The notes beneath the pieces are model-generated. The model saw only the letters and a list, made by a program, of their open reading frames with translations, was not told the origin of the DNA and ran no database searches. Shown piece after piece: positions 15,059-22,597 of a stretch of 34,455 nt of DNA (positions are counted from its first letter, which is position 1; every line of letters starts with the position of its first letter). The position numbers and the translations under genes are program-made. Source of the DNA: Planctomycetota bacterium (GTDB taxonomy: Bacteria > Planctomycetota > Phycisphaerae > WQYP01); the NCBI GenBank assembly GCA_021785435.1, contig JAJYFE010000039.1, positions 1 through 34,455 on the forward strand, written 5' to 3'.

Positions 15059-16978
15059 CTATTTCACCTCATATTCCGCGTCGATGACATCATCGGGTCC
15101 TTTCTTTTCAGCGGCGCCGGAAGGCGGCGGTTCCGCGGCCGCGGCGGCACCGGCGCCGGGTGCGCCCGCCGCGGCGGCCGCGGTCGCTTTGTAAATGGCT
15201 TCCCCCAGTTTCATCCGGGCGCGATTCAGATTTTCCATCGCTTTTTCGATGGCCCCTTTGTCTTCGGTTTTCATCGCCTCTTTGGCTTGATTCAGGGCGG
15301 CCTCGATGTCGGACCGCTCCTGCGGACCGACTTTTCCCCCGTGTTCCTGCAGCTCGCGCTCCACCTGGAATACCACCGCCTCGGCGCGGTTGCGCAGGTC
15401 CACCATTTCGCGCCGGGTCTTGTCTTCCGCGGCGTGGGCTTCGGCTTCTTTCTTCATCCGCTCAATTTCTTCCTTCGACAGCCCGCTGTGCCCCTTGATC
15501 TCCACCTTGTTTTCCTTGTTGGTGGCCTTGTCTTTCGCTTTGACATGCAGGATGCCGTTGACATCGATGTCGAAAGACACTTCGATCTGCGGCACGCCGC
15601 GCGGCGCGGGGGGGATGCCGGTCAACTGGAATTTGCCCAGCGTGCGGTTGTCTCGCGCGAATTCCCGCTCGCCCTGCAGCACGTGGATTTCCACGCTGGT
15701 TTGGCTGTCGGCGGCCGTGCTGAACGTTTCCGCTTTGCTCGTGGGAATCGTGGTGTTGCGGGGAATAAGAACCGTCATCACGCCGCCATAGGTCTCCACG
15801 CCCAGCGACAACGGCGTGACATCCAGCACCAGAATATCCTTGACTTCGCCCGTGGTAATGCCCGCCTGGACGGCGGCGCCCAGCGCCACGGCTTCGTCCG
15901 GATTGACACTTTTGTTGCCTTCCTTGCCGAAGATTTCCTTGACCAGTTGCTGCACCCGTGGCGTGCGGGTGGAGCCGCCAACCAAAAGCACCTCATCAAT
16001 GTCCTTGGCCGCCAGCTTGGCGTCTTGCAGAGCCTTGAACACCGGCTGGCGACAACGCTCCGTCAGATGATTCGTCAAAGACTCAAACTTGCTGCGCGTA
16101 ATCGCCATCTGCAGGTGTTTCGGGCCGCTGGCGTCGGCGGTGATGAACGGCAGATTGACCGATGTTTCCATGTTGCTGGAAAGTTCGATCTTCGCCTTTT
16201 CCGCCGCTTCCTTCAGCCGTTGCAGGGCCATGGGATCCTTGCGCAGATCAATGCCGTTCTGTTTGCGGAATTCCTCAGCAATGTAATCCACCACTACTTG
16301 ATCGTAATCATCGCCGCCAAGGTGCGTGTCGCCGTTGATGGACAGCACCTCAAAGACACCGTCGCCTACGTCGAGCACGGACACGTCGAAGGTGCCGCCG
16401 CCAAGATCAAAGACGCATATTTTTCCGCCCTTCTTCTTGTCCATGCCATAGGCCAAGGCGGCGGCGGTGGGTTCCGGCAACACGCGTTTGACGGCCAAGC
16501 CCGCGATTTCACCAGCTTCCTTCGTCGCCAGCCGCTGGGAATCATTAAAATAGGCCGGCACCGTAATGATGGCGTCGGTTACTTTCTGTCCAAGATAATC
16601 CTCCGCGGTCTTTTTCAGGTCCTGCAAGATCATCGCGGAAACTTCGGGGGGCGTATAGGCCTTGCCGCGGACTTCCACCCTTACCAGTTCCTCCGGCCCG
16701 CCGGCGATCTTGTAGGGAACCAGTTTTTCTTCGCTGGCGACTTCAGAATGCCGCCGGCCCATGAACCGCTTGATGGAAAAGATGGTGTTCTGCGGATTCG
16801 TCACCTGCTGATGCTTGGCCGGCAGGCCTACCAGCCGTTCACCTTTGTCCGTAAAACCGACCACCGATGGCGTAAGGCGCGCCCCCTGCCCGTTGATGAG
16901 CACTTTCGGCTGACTGCCTTCCATAATCGCCACGACGGAGTTCGTGGTGCCCAAATCAATTCCAATAACCTTAGCCAT
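15059..16978 (-). CDS. dnaK: Chaperone protein DnaK (Hsp70)
   Basis: 639 residues, the normal length. An ATP-dependent cytoplasmic chaperone that binds exposed hydrophobic segments of client proteins. Signatures: [17 protein letters not shown] at 5-21, [19 protein letters not shown] near 194, [19 protein letters not shown] near 335, the linker [13 protein letters not shown] and a Gly/Ala-rich tail ending [13 protein letters not shown], which matches the EEVD-type DnaK end. GAGGAAG lies upstream of the ATG. grpE and dnaJ are not adjacent. I see neither a CIRCE inverted repeat nor a convincing heat-shock promoter in the 368-bp upstream spacer. Confidence 0.98.
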   Translation of the reverse strand: MAKVIGIDLGTTNSVVAIMEGSQPKVLINGQGARLTPSVVGFTDKGERLVGLPAKHQQVTNPQNTIFSIKRFMGRRHSEVASEEKLVPYKIAGGPEELVRVEVRGKAYTPPEVSAMILQDLKKTAEDYLGQKVTDAIITVPAYFNDSQRLATKEAGEIAGLAVKRVLPEPTAAALAYGMDKKKGGKICVFDLGGGTFDVSVLDVGDGVFEVLSINGDTHLGGDDYDQVVVDYIAEEFRKQNGIDLRKDPMALQRLKEAAEKAKIELSSNMETSVNLPFITADASGPKHLQMAITRSKFESLTNHLTERCRQPVFKALQDAKLAAKDIDEVLLVGGSTRTPRVQQLVKEIFGKEGNKSVNPDEAVALGAAVQAGITTGEVKDILVLDVTPLSLGVETYGGVMTVLIPRNTTIPTSKAETFSTAADSQTSVEIHVLQGEREFARDNRTLGKFQLTGIPPAPRGVPQIEVSFDIDVNGILHVKAKDKATNKENKVEIKGHSGLSKEEIERMKKEAEAHAAEDKTRREMVDLRNRAEAVVFQVERELQEHGGKVGPQERSDIEAALNQAKEAMKTEDKGAIEKAMENLNRARMKLGEAIYKATAAAAAGAPGAGAAAAAEPPPSGAAEKKGPDDVIDAEYEVK

Positions 16979-17346
16979 ATCACACTTCCTCGGTCAATTT
17001 TAGGCCGCGCACTAACCATACCGGGCTAAGCAATCGCCATGCCGCCTTGCTAACATGTCGATGCAACTGGCGCAACTAACGTCATTTACAACGGTTACGA
17101 TATTGTGGACCAATGGGATAACGGCCTTGGCGTGTCGCGTAACCGGTCACATCGGCTTGTACTCTCTGCCACCTTGGCAGTGTTAAACGCTGGTGTCTCG
17201 GTCGAACTGTCGCTACGAGTGCCGTTTCCAGCGAAAAAGTTTCGCGCCCATGAACGGTACCATGCGAGGCTATGGTCGTAGGCACGGTGCGGAGTGCTAT
17301 AACATTGCGATAATCGCGACCACCATGGCATGGGTACCAATGCCTA
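16979..17346. other. Spacer upstream of dnaK, no gene
   Basis: 368 bp with no supported reading frame and no tRNA-like arms. A short hairpin ctgcca/tggcag lies near 17167-17181. The dnaK promoter must be here but cannot be placed: no TTAGCACTC-type CIRCE element and no clear -35/-10 pair. Confidence 0.5.
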
Positions 17347-17886
17347 CTATGGCCCGCGGTCCGCCGGCATGACGGCCAGCAGGTGAATGCGGAATGTCAA
17401 CGTTGCGTCCGGGGGGATCGCGGGGGGTGAGCCGCCGCGACCGTACGCCAGGGATGGCGGAATCACCAGTTGGCGGATTCCACCGGTGCGCATGCCGACC
17501 ACGCCCTGATCCCAACCCTTGATGACTTGTCCGGCACCGTCGACGAAGATGAACGGCTGCCCGCCGTGCCAACGGCTCGCGTCGAATATCTTCCCGTTGG
17601 CGAGCCAGCCGGTGTAGGTCACCACCACTTGTTCGCCCTGCCGGACCGGGGCGCCATGCCCCAGGAAGACATCCTCCAGGCGCAGGCCATCGGCCAGTTT
17701 TTTGACGCGTACAAACCGGGTGGCGGGCTTTAAAGCGACCCGGTGATTCATCGGCAGCGGACTGGCCGACTGCATCGCCCCGGACTTGGGCGGCGGAGGT
17801 GGCGGGCCGCCACGGTGATGACAGCCCGCGGTGAAAGAAACCACGCCCCATAACCACACCAGGCCGATCACATTTTTTAAGTCCAT
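17347..17886 (-). CDS. FKBP-type peptidyl-prolyl isomerase, lipoprotein
   Basis: 179 residues. The N terminus MDLKNVIGLVWLWGVVSFTAGC is a lipoprotein signal peptide with the lipobox ending at Cys22, followed by a Pro-rich linker. The FKBP domain occupies about 60-172: VVVTYTGWLANGKIFDASR, FIFVDGAGQVIKGWDQGVVGMRTGG, RQLVIPPSLAYG and IPPDATLTFRIHLLAV. These are the strands and loops of active FKBPs, so it probably catalyses proline isomerisation in the periplasm or at the membrane. AGGAG lies 6 nt before the ATG. It lies downstream of rnpA on the same strand, 63 bp away. Confidence 0.94.
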   Translation of the reverse strand: MDLKNVIGLVWLWGVVSFTAGCHHRGGPPPPPPKSGAMQSASPLPMNHRVALKPATRFVRVKKLADGLRLEDVFLGHGAPVRQGEQVVVTYTGWLANGKIFDASRWHGGQPFIFVDGAGQVIKGWDQGVVGMRTGGIRQLVIPPSLAYGRGGSPPAIPPDATLTFRIHLLAVMPADRGP

Positions 17887-17949
17887 GCCTACTCCTTTTC
17901 TACTGCCTCTTACCCAAAAGTTCTTCTACTACCGCGCCAGGCAGGGCCG

Positions 17950-18354
17950 CTAACGGCCCGGGATCGTAGCCTCCAGCAGCGTGCTCAGACGCTCCTGGTA
18001 TTGCCGCAGGGTCAGGCGACAATGGGGTCGCACCACGAGCAGAATATCCGTTCCCAGCGGCATCTGATGCTGCATCAGGCGGTAGGCCTCACGAATTCGC
18101 CGCCGGATGGCGTTGCGCTCCACCGCGCAGCCGCAGGCCTTGGCGATGGAAATGGCTACCCGTCCCGGCGCGCCGGGATCATCCGGCCGGCGCAACAGGC
18201 ACGCCATCAACGGCTGATGGCGGCGCCGCTCGCCTTGCCGATACACCCGGTCAATCAGCGCCTTGCCATGCAAACGCCGGCTGCGCGGGAAGCGATAATC
18301 CAACCCCGGCTCACGTCGGTCCCGACGGCTTCGCGCTACGCAGGCAGGCGCCAT
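17950..18354 (-). CDS. rnpA: Ribonuclease P protein component
   Basis: 134 residues; the basic protein subunit that binds RNase P RNA and helps cleave tRNA 5' leaders. Diagnostic parts are FPRSRRLHGKALIDRVYRQGE, RVAISIAKACGCAVERNAIRRRIREAYRL (the RNR motif) and TDILLVVRP. An N-terminal extension of about 20 basic residues precedes the conserved start, and no better start codon lies inside. rpmH, the usual upstream neighbour, is absent here. A 19-bp palindrome at 18366-18384 sits where the ribosome site should be. Confidence 0.92.
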   Translation of the reverse strand: MAPACVARSRRDRREPGLDYRFPRSRRLHGKALIDRVYRQGERRRHQPLMACLLRRPDDPGAPGRVAISIAKACGCAVERNAIRRRIREAYRLMQHQMPLGTDILLVVRPHCRLTLRQYQERLSTLLEATIPGR

Positions 18355-18365
18355 ATTTCTGATTC

Positions 18366-18384
18366 TACCGAAATTATTTCGGTA
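18366..18384. promoter_or_regulatory. 19-bp palindrome just upstream of rnpA
   Basis: taccgaaattatttcggta is a perfect palindrome with 9-bp arms around one central base. It ends 12 bp before the rnpA ATG, so it could be an operator or a hairpin that covers the ribosome site. It also adjoins the element at 18395-18550. Confidence 0.45.
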
Positions 18385-18394
18385 CCGCGACGCG

Positions 18395-18550
18395 GTAACT
18401 GTTCACGGGCCTGAACCTGGCCCCACGCTGATCCCGATGACTATCGGGAGGGCCATGAGGTACGCGCATTTCTTGGTTCAGAGCCCGGAGTCCCGGCGTG
18501 TCGGGAACGCGTGTGGCCACACTCGGCACCCCGGCCCGTGAACGATTACA
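18395..18550 (-). mobile_element. 156-bp MITE-like element A between rnpA and yggS
   Basis: The ends are gtaactgttcacgggc (18395-18410) and the complement of gtaatcgttcacgggc (18534-18549). They are flanked by the exact 7-bp direct repeat cgacgcg (18388-18394 and 18551-18557), a likely target duplication. Its interior, read on the minus strand, aligns with the element at 23905-24057 (shared ctccgggct-tgaaccaa block). It also carries two TCCCG/CGGGA hairpins. No coding capacity. Confidence 0.7.
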
Positions 18551-18601
18551 CGACGCGCGCGGTTGACTTTTCTGCGCCGGGCATGGATGTTGGCAGGCCG
18601 A

Positions 18602-19336
18602 ATGAGCGTGCGCGATAATCTTCAGCGTATTCGCGACCGCATTGCCGCCGCGGCGGCAAGGGCGCAGCGGAACGCCGCCACGGTTACGCTGGTCGCGGTG
18701 ACAAAAACCGCGACCACGGCGCAAGTCCAGGCCCTCCTTGCCGCCGGCCAGTGGGACTTAGGGGAAAGCCGCGTGCCACAGCTCGAGGCACGCGCTGCCG
18801 AAGTCGCCGCTTGGTTGGCCGCTGGCGCGGTTGGCGAGGTTCCGCCCGCGGGGCCAATTCGCTGGCATATGATCGGTCATCTGCAGCGCAACAAAGCCCG
18901 CGCCGCCCTCGCCGCGGCCAGCCTGATTCACAGCGTGGATTCCCTGCGCCTGGCCGAAGAACTTAACCGCCTGGCCGGCGAGCGCGGCACGCCGGCACCA
19001 ATCCTATTGCAGGTCAATACCACTGGCGAAGCCAGCAAGTTCGGTGCGGCGCCGGAGAAAGCGCCGGCGTTGGCCGGCGCCATCCAGGCGCTGCCAGGCC
19101 TTCAACTGCGGGGGCTGATGACCATGGCCCGGCCGACGGAGGATCCCGAGGAGGCCCGACCGGCGTTTGTGCGGCTGCGGGCGTTATTGGAACAAATCCG
19201 GGGCCAAAAGATAGCCGGCCCTGTTTTTACCGAGCTTTCCATGGGCATGAGTGGCGATTTTGAGGTGGCCGTCGAGGAGGGCTCCACCCTGCTGCGGATC
19301 GGCACCGCACTGTTCGCCCCACCGCCGGGGCGATGA
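18602..19336 (+). CDS. yggS: YggS-family pyridoxal phosphate homeostasis protein
   Basis: 244 residues from the ATG at 18602 (MSVRDNLQRIRDRI); the frame is open 13 codons further up without family sequence. The PLP-binding lysine is in VTLVAVTKTATTAQV. Other signatures are DLGESRVPQLEARA, RWHMIGHLQRNKAR, IHSVDSLRLAEEL, ILLQVNTTGEASKFG, GLMTMA and ELSMGMSGDFEVAVEEGSTLLRIGTALF. The family is a single-domain TIM-barrel PLP carrier affecting B6 and amino-acid homeostasis, without known enzymatic activity. It stands alone between element A and a toxin-like gene. Confidence 0.95.
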   Translation: MSVRDNLQRIRDRIAAAAARAQRNAATVTLVAVTKTATTAQVQALLAAGQWDLGESRVPQLEARAAEVAAWLAAGAVGEVPPAGPIRWHMIGHLQRNKARAALAAASLIHSVDSLRLAEELNRLAGERGTPAPILLQVNTTGEASKFGAAPEKAPALAGAIQALPGLQLRGLMTMARPTEDPEEARPAFVRLRALLEQIRGQKIAGPVFTELSMGMSGDFEVAVEEGSTLLRIGTALFAPPPGR

Positions 19337-19362
19337 GTCGATTCCCGCTGAGGTTGGAGTTT

Positions 19363-19393
19363 TTGACAACCTTCGACGAGGCGTGTTTATGAT
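19363..19393 (+). promoter_or_regulatory. Strong-looking promoter for the TumE-like gene
   Basis: A consensus TTGACA at 19363-19368 and TATGAT at 19388-19393 are separated by 19 bp, slightly long. The predicted start near 19400 coincides with the GTG at 19400 and lies 9 nt before the ATG at 19409, so the message may be leaderless or nearly so. Confidence 0.5.
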
Positions 19394-19408
19394 AGGGTCG
19401 TGCAAGCC

Positions 19409-19687
19409 ATGGCGCTCATCCGCCGGCGGGTGGTGGTCGCTCCGGATGCGTTCGTCGAAGTGGCGGGGTGGCGCATGCCGCGGCGTCTTTCGCCATCGAA
19501 GTATCGCTTCAAGTATCGGCTGGCATCTGTGGTTGCAGGTGAATGCGTGGTGCGGTACGACAACGAACTCCACAAGGGTGAGCATCGGCACGTCGCTGCG
19601 CTGGAATCACCTTACCCATTCTCAACCCCGGATCAGTTGATGGCCGATTTCAATGCCGACTTGGTGAGGTGGAATCGGGCCGCCTAA
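19409..19687 (+). CDS. Orphan TumE-like toxin (DUF6516)
   Basis: 92 residues from the ATG (95 from a GTG at 19400). The core KYRFKYRLASVVAGECVVRYDNE (outlined at 31-53), then KGEHRH at 56-61, SPYPF and LMADFNADL near the end, is the pattern of TumE toxins of type II systems: RYDNE, KGDHRH, then a hydrophobic DF..D segment. TumE is normally encoded next to an HTH antitoxin TumA. Here yggS ends 72 bp upstream and pheS converges, overlapping the stop by 4 bp (19684-19687), so no antitoxin is present. It may be a relic, be neutralised in trans or have been adapted to another role. The name rests on motifs recalled by eye. Confidence 0.7.
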   Translation: MALIRRRVVVAPDAFVEVAGWRMPRRLSPSKYRFKYRLASVVAGECVVRYDNELHKGEHRHVAALESPYPFSTPDQLMADFNADLVRWNRAA

Positions 19688-20694
19688 AACTGCCGCAGGA
19701 AGCGCACGTCGTTTTCAAAGAAAACGCGAATGTCATCGATGCCGTGGCGCCGCATGGCCAGACGCTCAATCCCCAGTCCGAAGGCAAAACCGGTGTACGT
19801 GTCCGGATCGATATTCACTTTTTCCAGAACATTCGGGTGCACCATGCCGCAGCCGCCCAGCTCTACCCAGCGGGTCGAACCATCCGGCTGGGTAAAGAGC
19901 ACATCAAACTCCGCGCTGGGCTCGGTAAAAGGAAAAAAGCTTGGCCGAAAACGCGTGGGAACGTCGGCGCCAAAAAAGGCGCGGGCGAATTGATGCAGAC
20001 TGGTCTTTAGATCCACCATGCTTACGCCGCGCTCCACACAAAGTCCTTCCAACTGATGGAACATCCAGCAATGGGTGGCATCTACGGTATCGGGCCGATA
20101 GACCCGGCCGGGCGCGATAATGCGAATGGGCGGGCGCTGTTTTTCCATCACCCGGATCTGCACGCTGCTGGTTTGGGAGCGCAGCATATAAGGTGGCGCA
20201 CCGGCGGGACGATCCAGATAGAAGTTCTCCAGCGGGTCACGGGCCGGGTGTTGCGGCGGCACGTTCAGCGCCTCGAAATTATGAAAGTCGTCTTCCAGTT
20301 CGGGCCCTTCCACCCGGGCAAATCCCTGGCGGGCGAACAGCTCCGTCAAAGTGTCGATGGTCTGGTGAATGGGGTGCCACGTGCCGGGCCGATAATGGTC
20401 AAAACGCAGGCGGCCCGGTTCGGTGATGTCGAACGCTGCGGCATCCGCGGCCGGTTGGGCAGCGGCGGCCGCCTTGGCCTGTTCATAGCCGCGCTGCACG
20501 ACTTGTTTGGCCTCATTCAGGCGACGACCATAATCGCGCTTCAGGCTTGGCTCCAAGGTACGCAAATGATCCGCGGCCTGCTTGAACCATCCCTTGGCAC
20601 CCAAGTACTTGATGCGGAAGGATTCCACTTGTTCCGGCGTGTGCAAGCCGGCCAGTTCGCGCTGGGCGCAAGCCAGTAAATCTTCCAGATTCAT
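19684..20694 (-). CDS. pheS: Phenylalanine--tRNA ligase alpha subunit
   Basis: 336 residues. Catalytic subunit of the alpha2-beta2 enzyme that charges tRNA-Phe. The start MNLEDLLACAQREL at 20694 has TAGGA 8 nt upstream; an open extension to 20742 is not conserved. It has an N-terminal coiled-coil, then HPIHQTIDTLTELFARQGFARVEGPELEDDFHNFEALNVP, RVYRPDTVDATHCWMFHQLEGLCV, FFPFTEPSAEFDV, GGCGMVHPNVLE and GLGIERLAMRRHGIDDIR (motifs 1-3). It follows rplT by 188 bp, preserving the rpmI-rplT-pheS order, but pheT is not downstream; a toxin-like gene converges there instead. Confidence 0.96.
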   Translation of the reverse strand: MNLEDLLACAQRELAGLHTPEQVESFRIKYLGAKGWFKQAADHLRTLEPSLKRDYGRRLNEAKQVVQRGYEQAKAAAAAQPAADAAAFDITEPGRLRFDHYRPGTWHPIHQTIDTLTELFARQGFARVEGPELEDDFHNFEALNVPPQHPARDPLENFYLDRPAGAPPYMLRSQTSSVQIRVMEKQRPPIRIIAPGRVYRPDTVDATHCWMFHQLEGLCVERGVSMVDLKTSLHQFARAFFGADVPTRFRPSFFPFTEPSAEFDVLFTQPDGSTRWVELGGCGMVHPNVLEKVNIDPDTYTGFAFGLGIERLAMRRHGIDDIRVFFENDVRFLRQF

Positions 20695-20840
20695 CTTGCG
20701 AATCCTACCGTGCACACGGCCATGTTTGCATAGACGCCGCACCGCTCAGGCAGCGCTTAAGGAGCGCTGGCAAACGCATGCTTGCCGGGGTTTCCGCCGC
20801 TGTGGCCGCTATTCGCGTCGATTGGCGTCCCGGCGTGGTT

Positions 20841-20856
20841 TCCCGACACGTCGGGA
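20841..20856. repeat. REP-like hairpin tcccgac/gtcggga
   Basis: A perfect 7-bp stem in the rplT-pheS spacer. On the plus strand it is followed by a T-rich run (tttatttattctttg), which looks like a terminator for a plus-strand transcript, although no plus-strand gene precedes it. The same stem sequence occurs inside element A, so it is probably repeat-derived. Confidence 0.5.
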
Positions 20857-20882
20857 TTTATTTATTCTTTGTTACCGATAGC

Positions 20883-21245
20883 TTAGGCAGCACCCAGCGC
20901 TTCCCGGGCCTTGGTGACAATGGCGTCAAAGGCGGCGGGGTCGGTGATGGCGATTTCGCTTAAGCTCTTGCGGTTCAGCACAATGTTGGCCTTGGCCAAA
21001 CCAGCGATAAGCTGACTATAACGGAGATCGCGCTCGGCTGCGGCGGCGCTTAAGCGGGTGATCCACAAGGCGCGGTAATCGCGCTTCTTTTCCTTGCGGC
21101 CGCTGAACCGATAGGCTCCGGCACGCAACAAGGTCTCATGCGCGGTTTTATAAAGTTTGCTGCGCCCACCGACAAACCCTTTCGCGCGTTTAAGTACACG
21201 TTTATGCCGCCGATGCCGGGCGGCGCCAATAGGAACTCGAGGCAT
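20883..21245 (-). CDS. rplT: 50S ribosomal protein L20
   Basis: 120 residues, standard length. It begins MPRVPIGAARHRRHKRVLKRAKGF and continues with GGRSKLYKTAHETLLRAGAYRF, RKEKKRDYRALWITRL and SQLIAGLAKANIVLNRKSLSEIAI. L20 binds 23S rRNA early in 50S assembly and in several bacteria represses its own operon. It lies 72 bp after rpmI. Confidence 0.98.
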   Translation of the reverse strand: MPRVPIGAARHRRHKRVLKRAKGFVGGRSKLYKTAHETLLRAGAYRFSGRKEKKRDYRALWITRLSAAAAERDLRYSQLIAGLAKANIVLNRKSLSEIAITDPAAFDAIVTKAREALGAA

Positions 21246-21317
21246 GAAAAATCTCCCGGTGTCGAGGTTAGGTGTTCATGGACCCTGATTCGACCAGGCG
21301 AACGGACCTGGCTGAGG

Positions 21318-21518
21318 CTAAGCGCCTGGTCCCAGCAGGGTGATCATTTTAGCGGCATACGGGCCACTGAGGGTCGTGGTGCCGCGGAGCCGCCGCCGGC
21401 GGTTGCCGGACTTGCCGCTTTGCAGATGCCCTTTGTTATGCCGGTGAAACTTCACCTTGCCGTGGGCGGTCACCTTTACCCTTTTCTTGATGCCTTTATG
21501 GGTTTTCTGTTTCGGCAC
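21318..21518 (-). CDS. rpmI: 50S ribosomal protein L35, GTG start
   Basis: 66 residues: PKQKTHKGIKKRVKVTAHGKV, FHRHNKGHLQSGKSGNRRRRLRG and a C-terminal KMITLLGP. The GTG at 21518 replaces the usual ATG-Pro-Lys; GGAGG lies 6 nt upstream, which decides this start over the open frame continuing to 21713. infC, usually directly upstream, is absent; the MNT-HEPN pair is divergent from this gene instead. Confidence 0.96.
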   Translation of the reverse strand: MPKQKTHKGIKKRVKVTAHGKVKFHRHNKGHLQSGKSGNRRRRLRGTTTLSGPYAAKMITLLGPGA

Positions 21519-21725
21519 AACCGGCCTCCGTTCATATCGCAGTCCGCGGACAGCGTTCAATTCCAGTAAGATAATGGAATTCCGTGGGGACGTCCACTTG
21601 GGACCACCCGGGGTCAATTCAAAATCGAGAGGCCCGCGTTCAGCCCGGATGGAGCTGCGGCTGCAACGCCAATGCCCATCGTGTAAAATAGGTATCGTCA
21701 GGAAGGATCCCACGAGAGGTTAGCC

Positions 21726-22070
21726 GTGCCCATCGTGCCGACGGCAAAAGGGGCGGTTAGACCGGAAAAGCTCGAGGAGGCGGTCGCGCGAATCATCGAG
21801 GGCGCGCATCCGTGGCGAATCCTGCTGTTTGGTTCGCTCGCCCGTGGACAGGCCAAATCGGAAAGCGACGTCGACCTGCTCGTAATCGAGGAGGAAGTCA
21901 AAGATGCCTCCACGGAAGCGGCACGGCTGTACCAAAGCCTGCGGGATCTGCCGTTGAACATCGACCTTGTGGTGGTGGCGCGTGAGAAGTTCGAATACTG
22001 GGCGGATACGCCGGGCAACGTCTATTACGAGGCGGCCCAGGACGGCAGGTCGCTTTATGAAGCAGCTTGA
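21726..22070 (+). CDS. MNT-type minimal nucleotidyltransferase antitoxin
   Basis: 114 residues from a GTG with GAGAGG 6 nt upstream. It has the nucleotidyltransferase motif GSX10DXD as GSLARGQAKSESDVD (Gly36-Ser37, Asp48, Asp50) and a third acidic residue Asp80 in NIDLVVV. In studied MntA-HepT pairs the MNT protein adenylylates and so inactivates the HEPN toxin. The gene overlaps the HEPN gene by 14 bp, indicating translational coupling. It sits divergently next to rpmI. Confidence 0.9.
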   Translation: MPIVPTAKGAVRPEKLEEAVARIIEGAHPWRILLFGSLARGQAKSESDVDLLVIEEEVKDASTEAARLYQSLRDLPLNIDLVVVAREKFEYWADTPGNVYYEAAQDGRSLYEAA

Positions 22071-22458
22071 GCAGGCCCGCATTCTACTGGCCAAGCCCCT
22101 TGAGGACGAGCACGCCGCGGCCGCGCTGGTGCGCGACATGGGGATCAGCGACGCCATGATTGGATTTCATGGCCAGCAGGCTGCGGAAAAGTTGCTCAAG
22201 GCGCATCTCTCGGCGCGCTCAGTAGCGTTTCGCCATACCCACAACCTGTCGGCGCTTATCGGGATTCTGGAAAAATCCGGCTACGCCTTTCCCGACGCCC
22301 TGCGGCCGTTGGCGGCCTTGACGAATTTTGCCGTGGAATTCCGGTGCGATATTTTTCAAGAATTTGGCGGCCTGGACCGGCAGGCCTCCCTGGAATTGAT
22401 CCGACAACTGCGCGGGTTTGCCGACAACGAGATCGCCCACGCGGGGCTTAAGCGCTAA
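22057..22458 (+). CDS. HEPN-domain protein, toxin partner of MNT
   Basis: 133 residues from the ATG at 22057, inside the end of the MNT gene. The typical HEPN blocks are present: GFHGQQAAEKLLKAHL at 36-51, RHTHNLSALI at 59-68, and LTNFAVEFRCD where relatives have YAVE-RYP. A C-terminal R-X4-6-H motif of the HepT RNase type is not evident (NEIAHAG occurs near the end, and RSVAFRH earlier), so ribonuclease activity is uncertain. It belongs with the PF05168-like HEPN proteins that accompany MNT. Confidence 0.85.
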   Translation: MKQLEQARILLAKPLEDEHAAAALVRDMGISDAMIGFHGQQAAEKLLKAHLSARSVAFRHTHNLSALIGILEKSGYAFPDALRPLAALTNFAVEFRCDIFQEFGGLDRQASLELIRQLRGFADNEIAHAGLKR

Positions 22459-22597
22459 GGTCCCGGCCACACGGATGGCAGGTTGTCAAGGTGCGGAGAA
22501 GGCAGTTTTCTCTGGAATCTGGTCACGGCTCACGGGTCTCTGTTTATAGCCCCGGCCTGAAGCGGTTGTCCAACGCGGCGGTTGCCCGCCTTCCGAA

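Noticed and set aside
15287..17029. 580-codon plus-strand frame opposite dnaK
   Set aside because: It is the antisense shadow of a highly conserved gene; no domain sense in its translation.
16979..17346. CIRCE or heat-shock promoter upstream of dnaK
   Set aside because: No TTAGCACTC-N9-GAGTGCTAA repeat and no convincing sigma-32-type pair could be found.
18374..18560. rpmH (L34) upstream of rnpA
   Set aside because: No KRTFQPS-type or Arg/Lys-rich L34 sequence is encoded here; the interval is occupied by the palindrome and element A.
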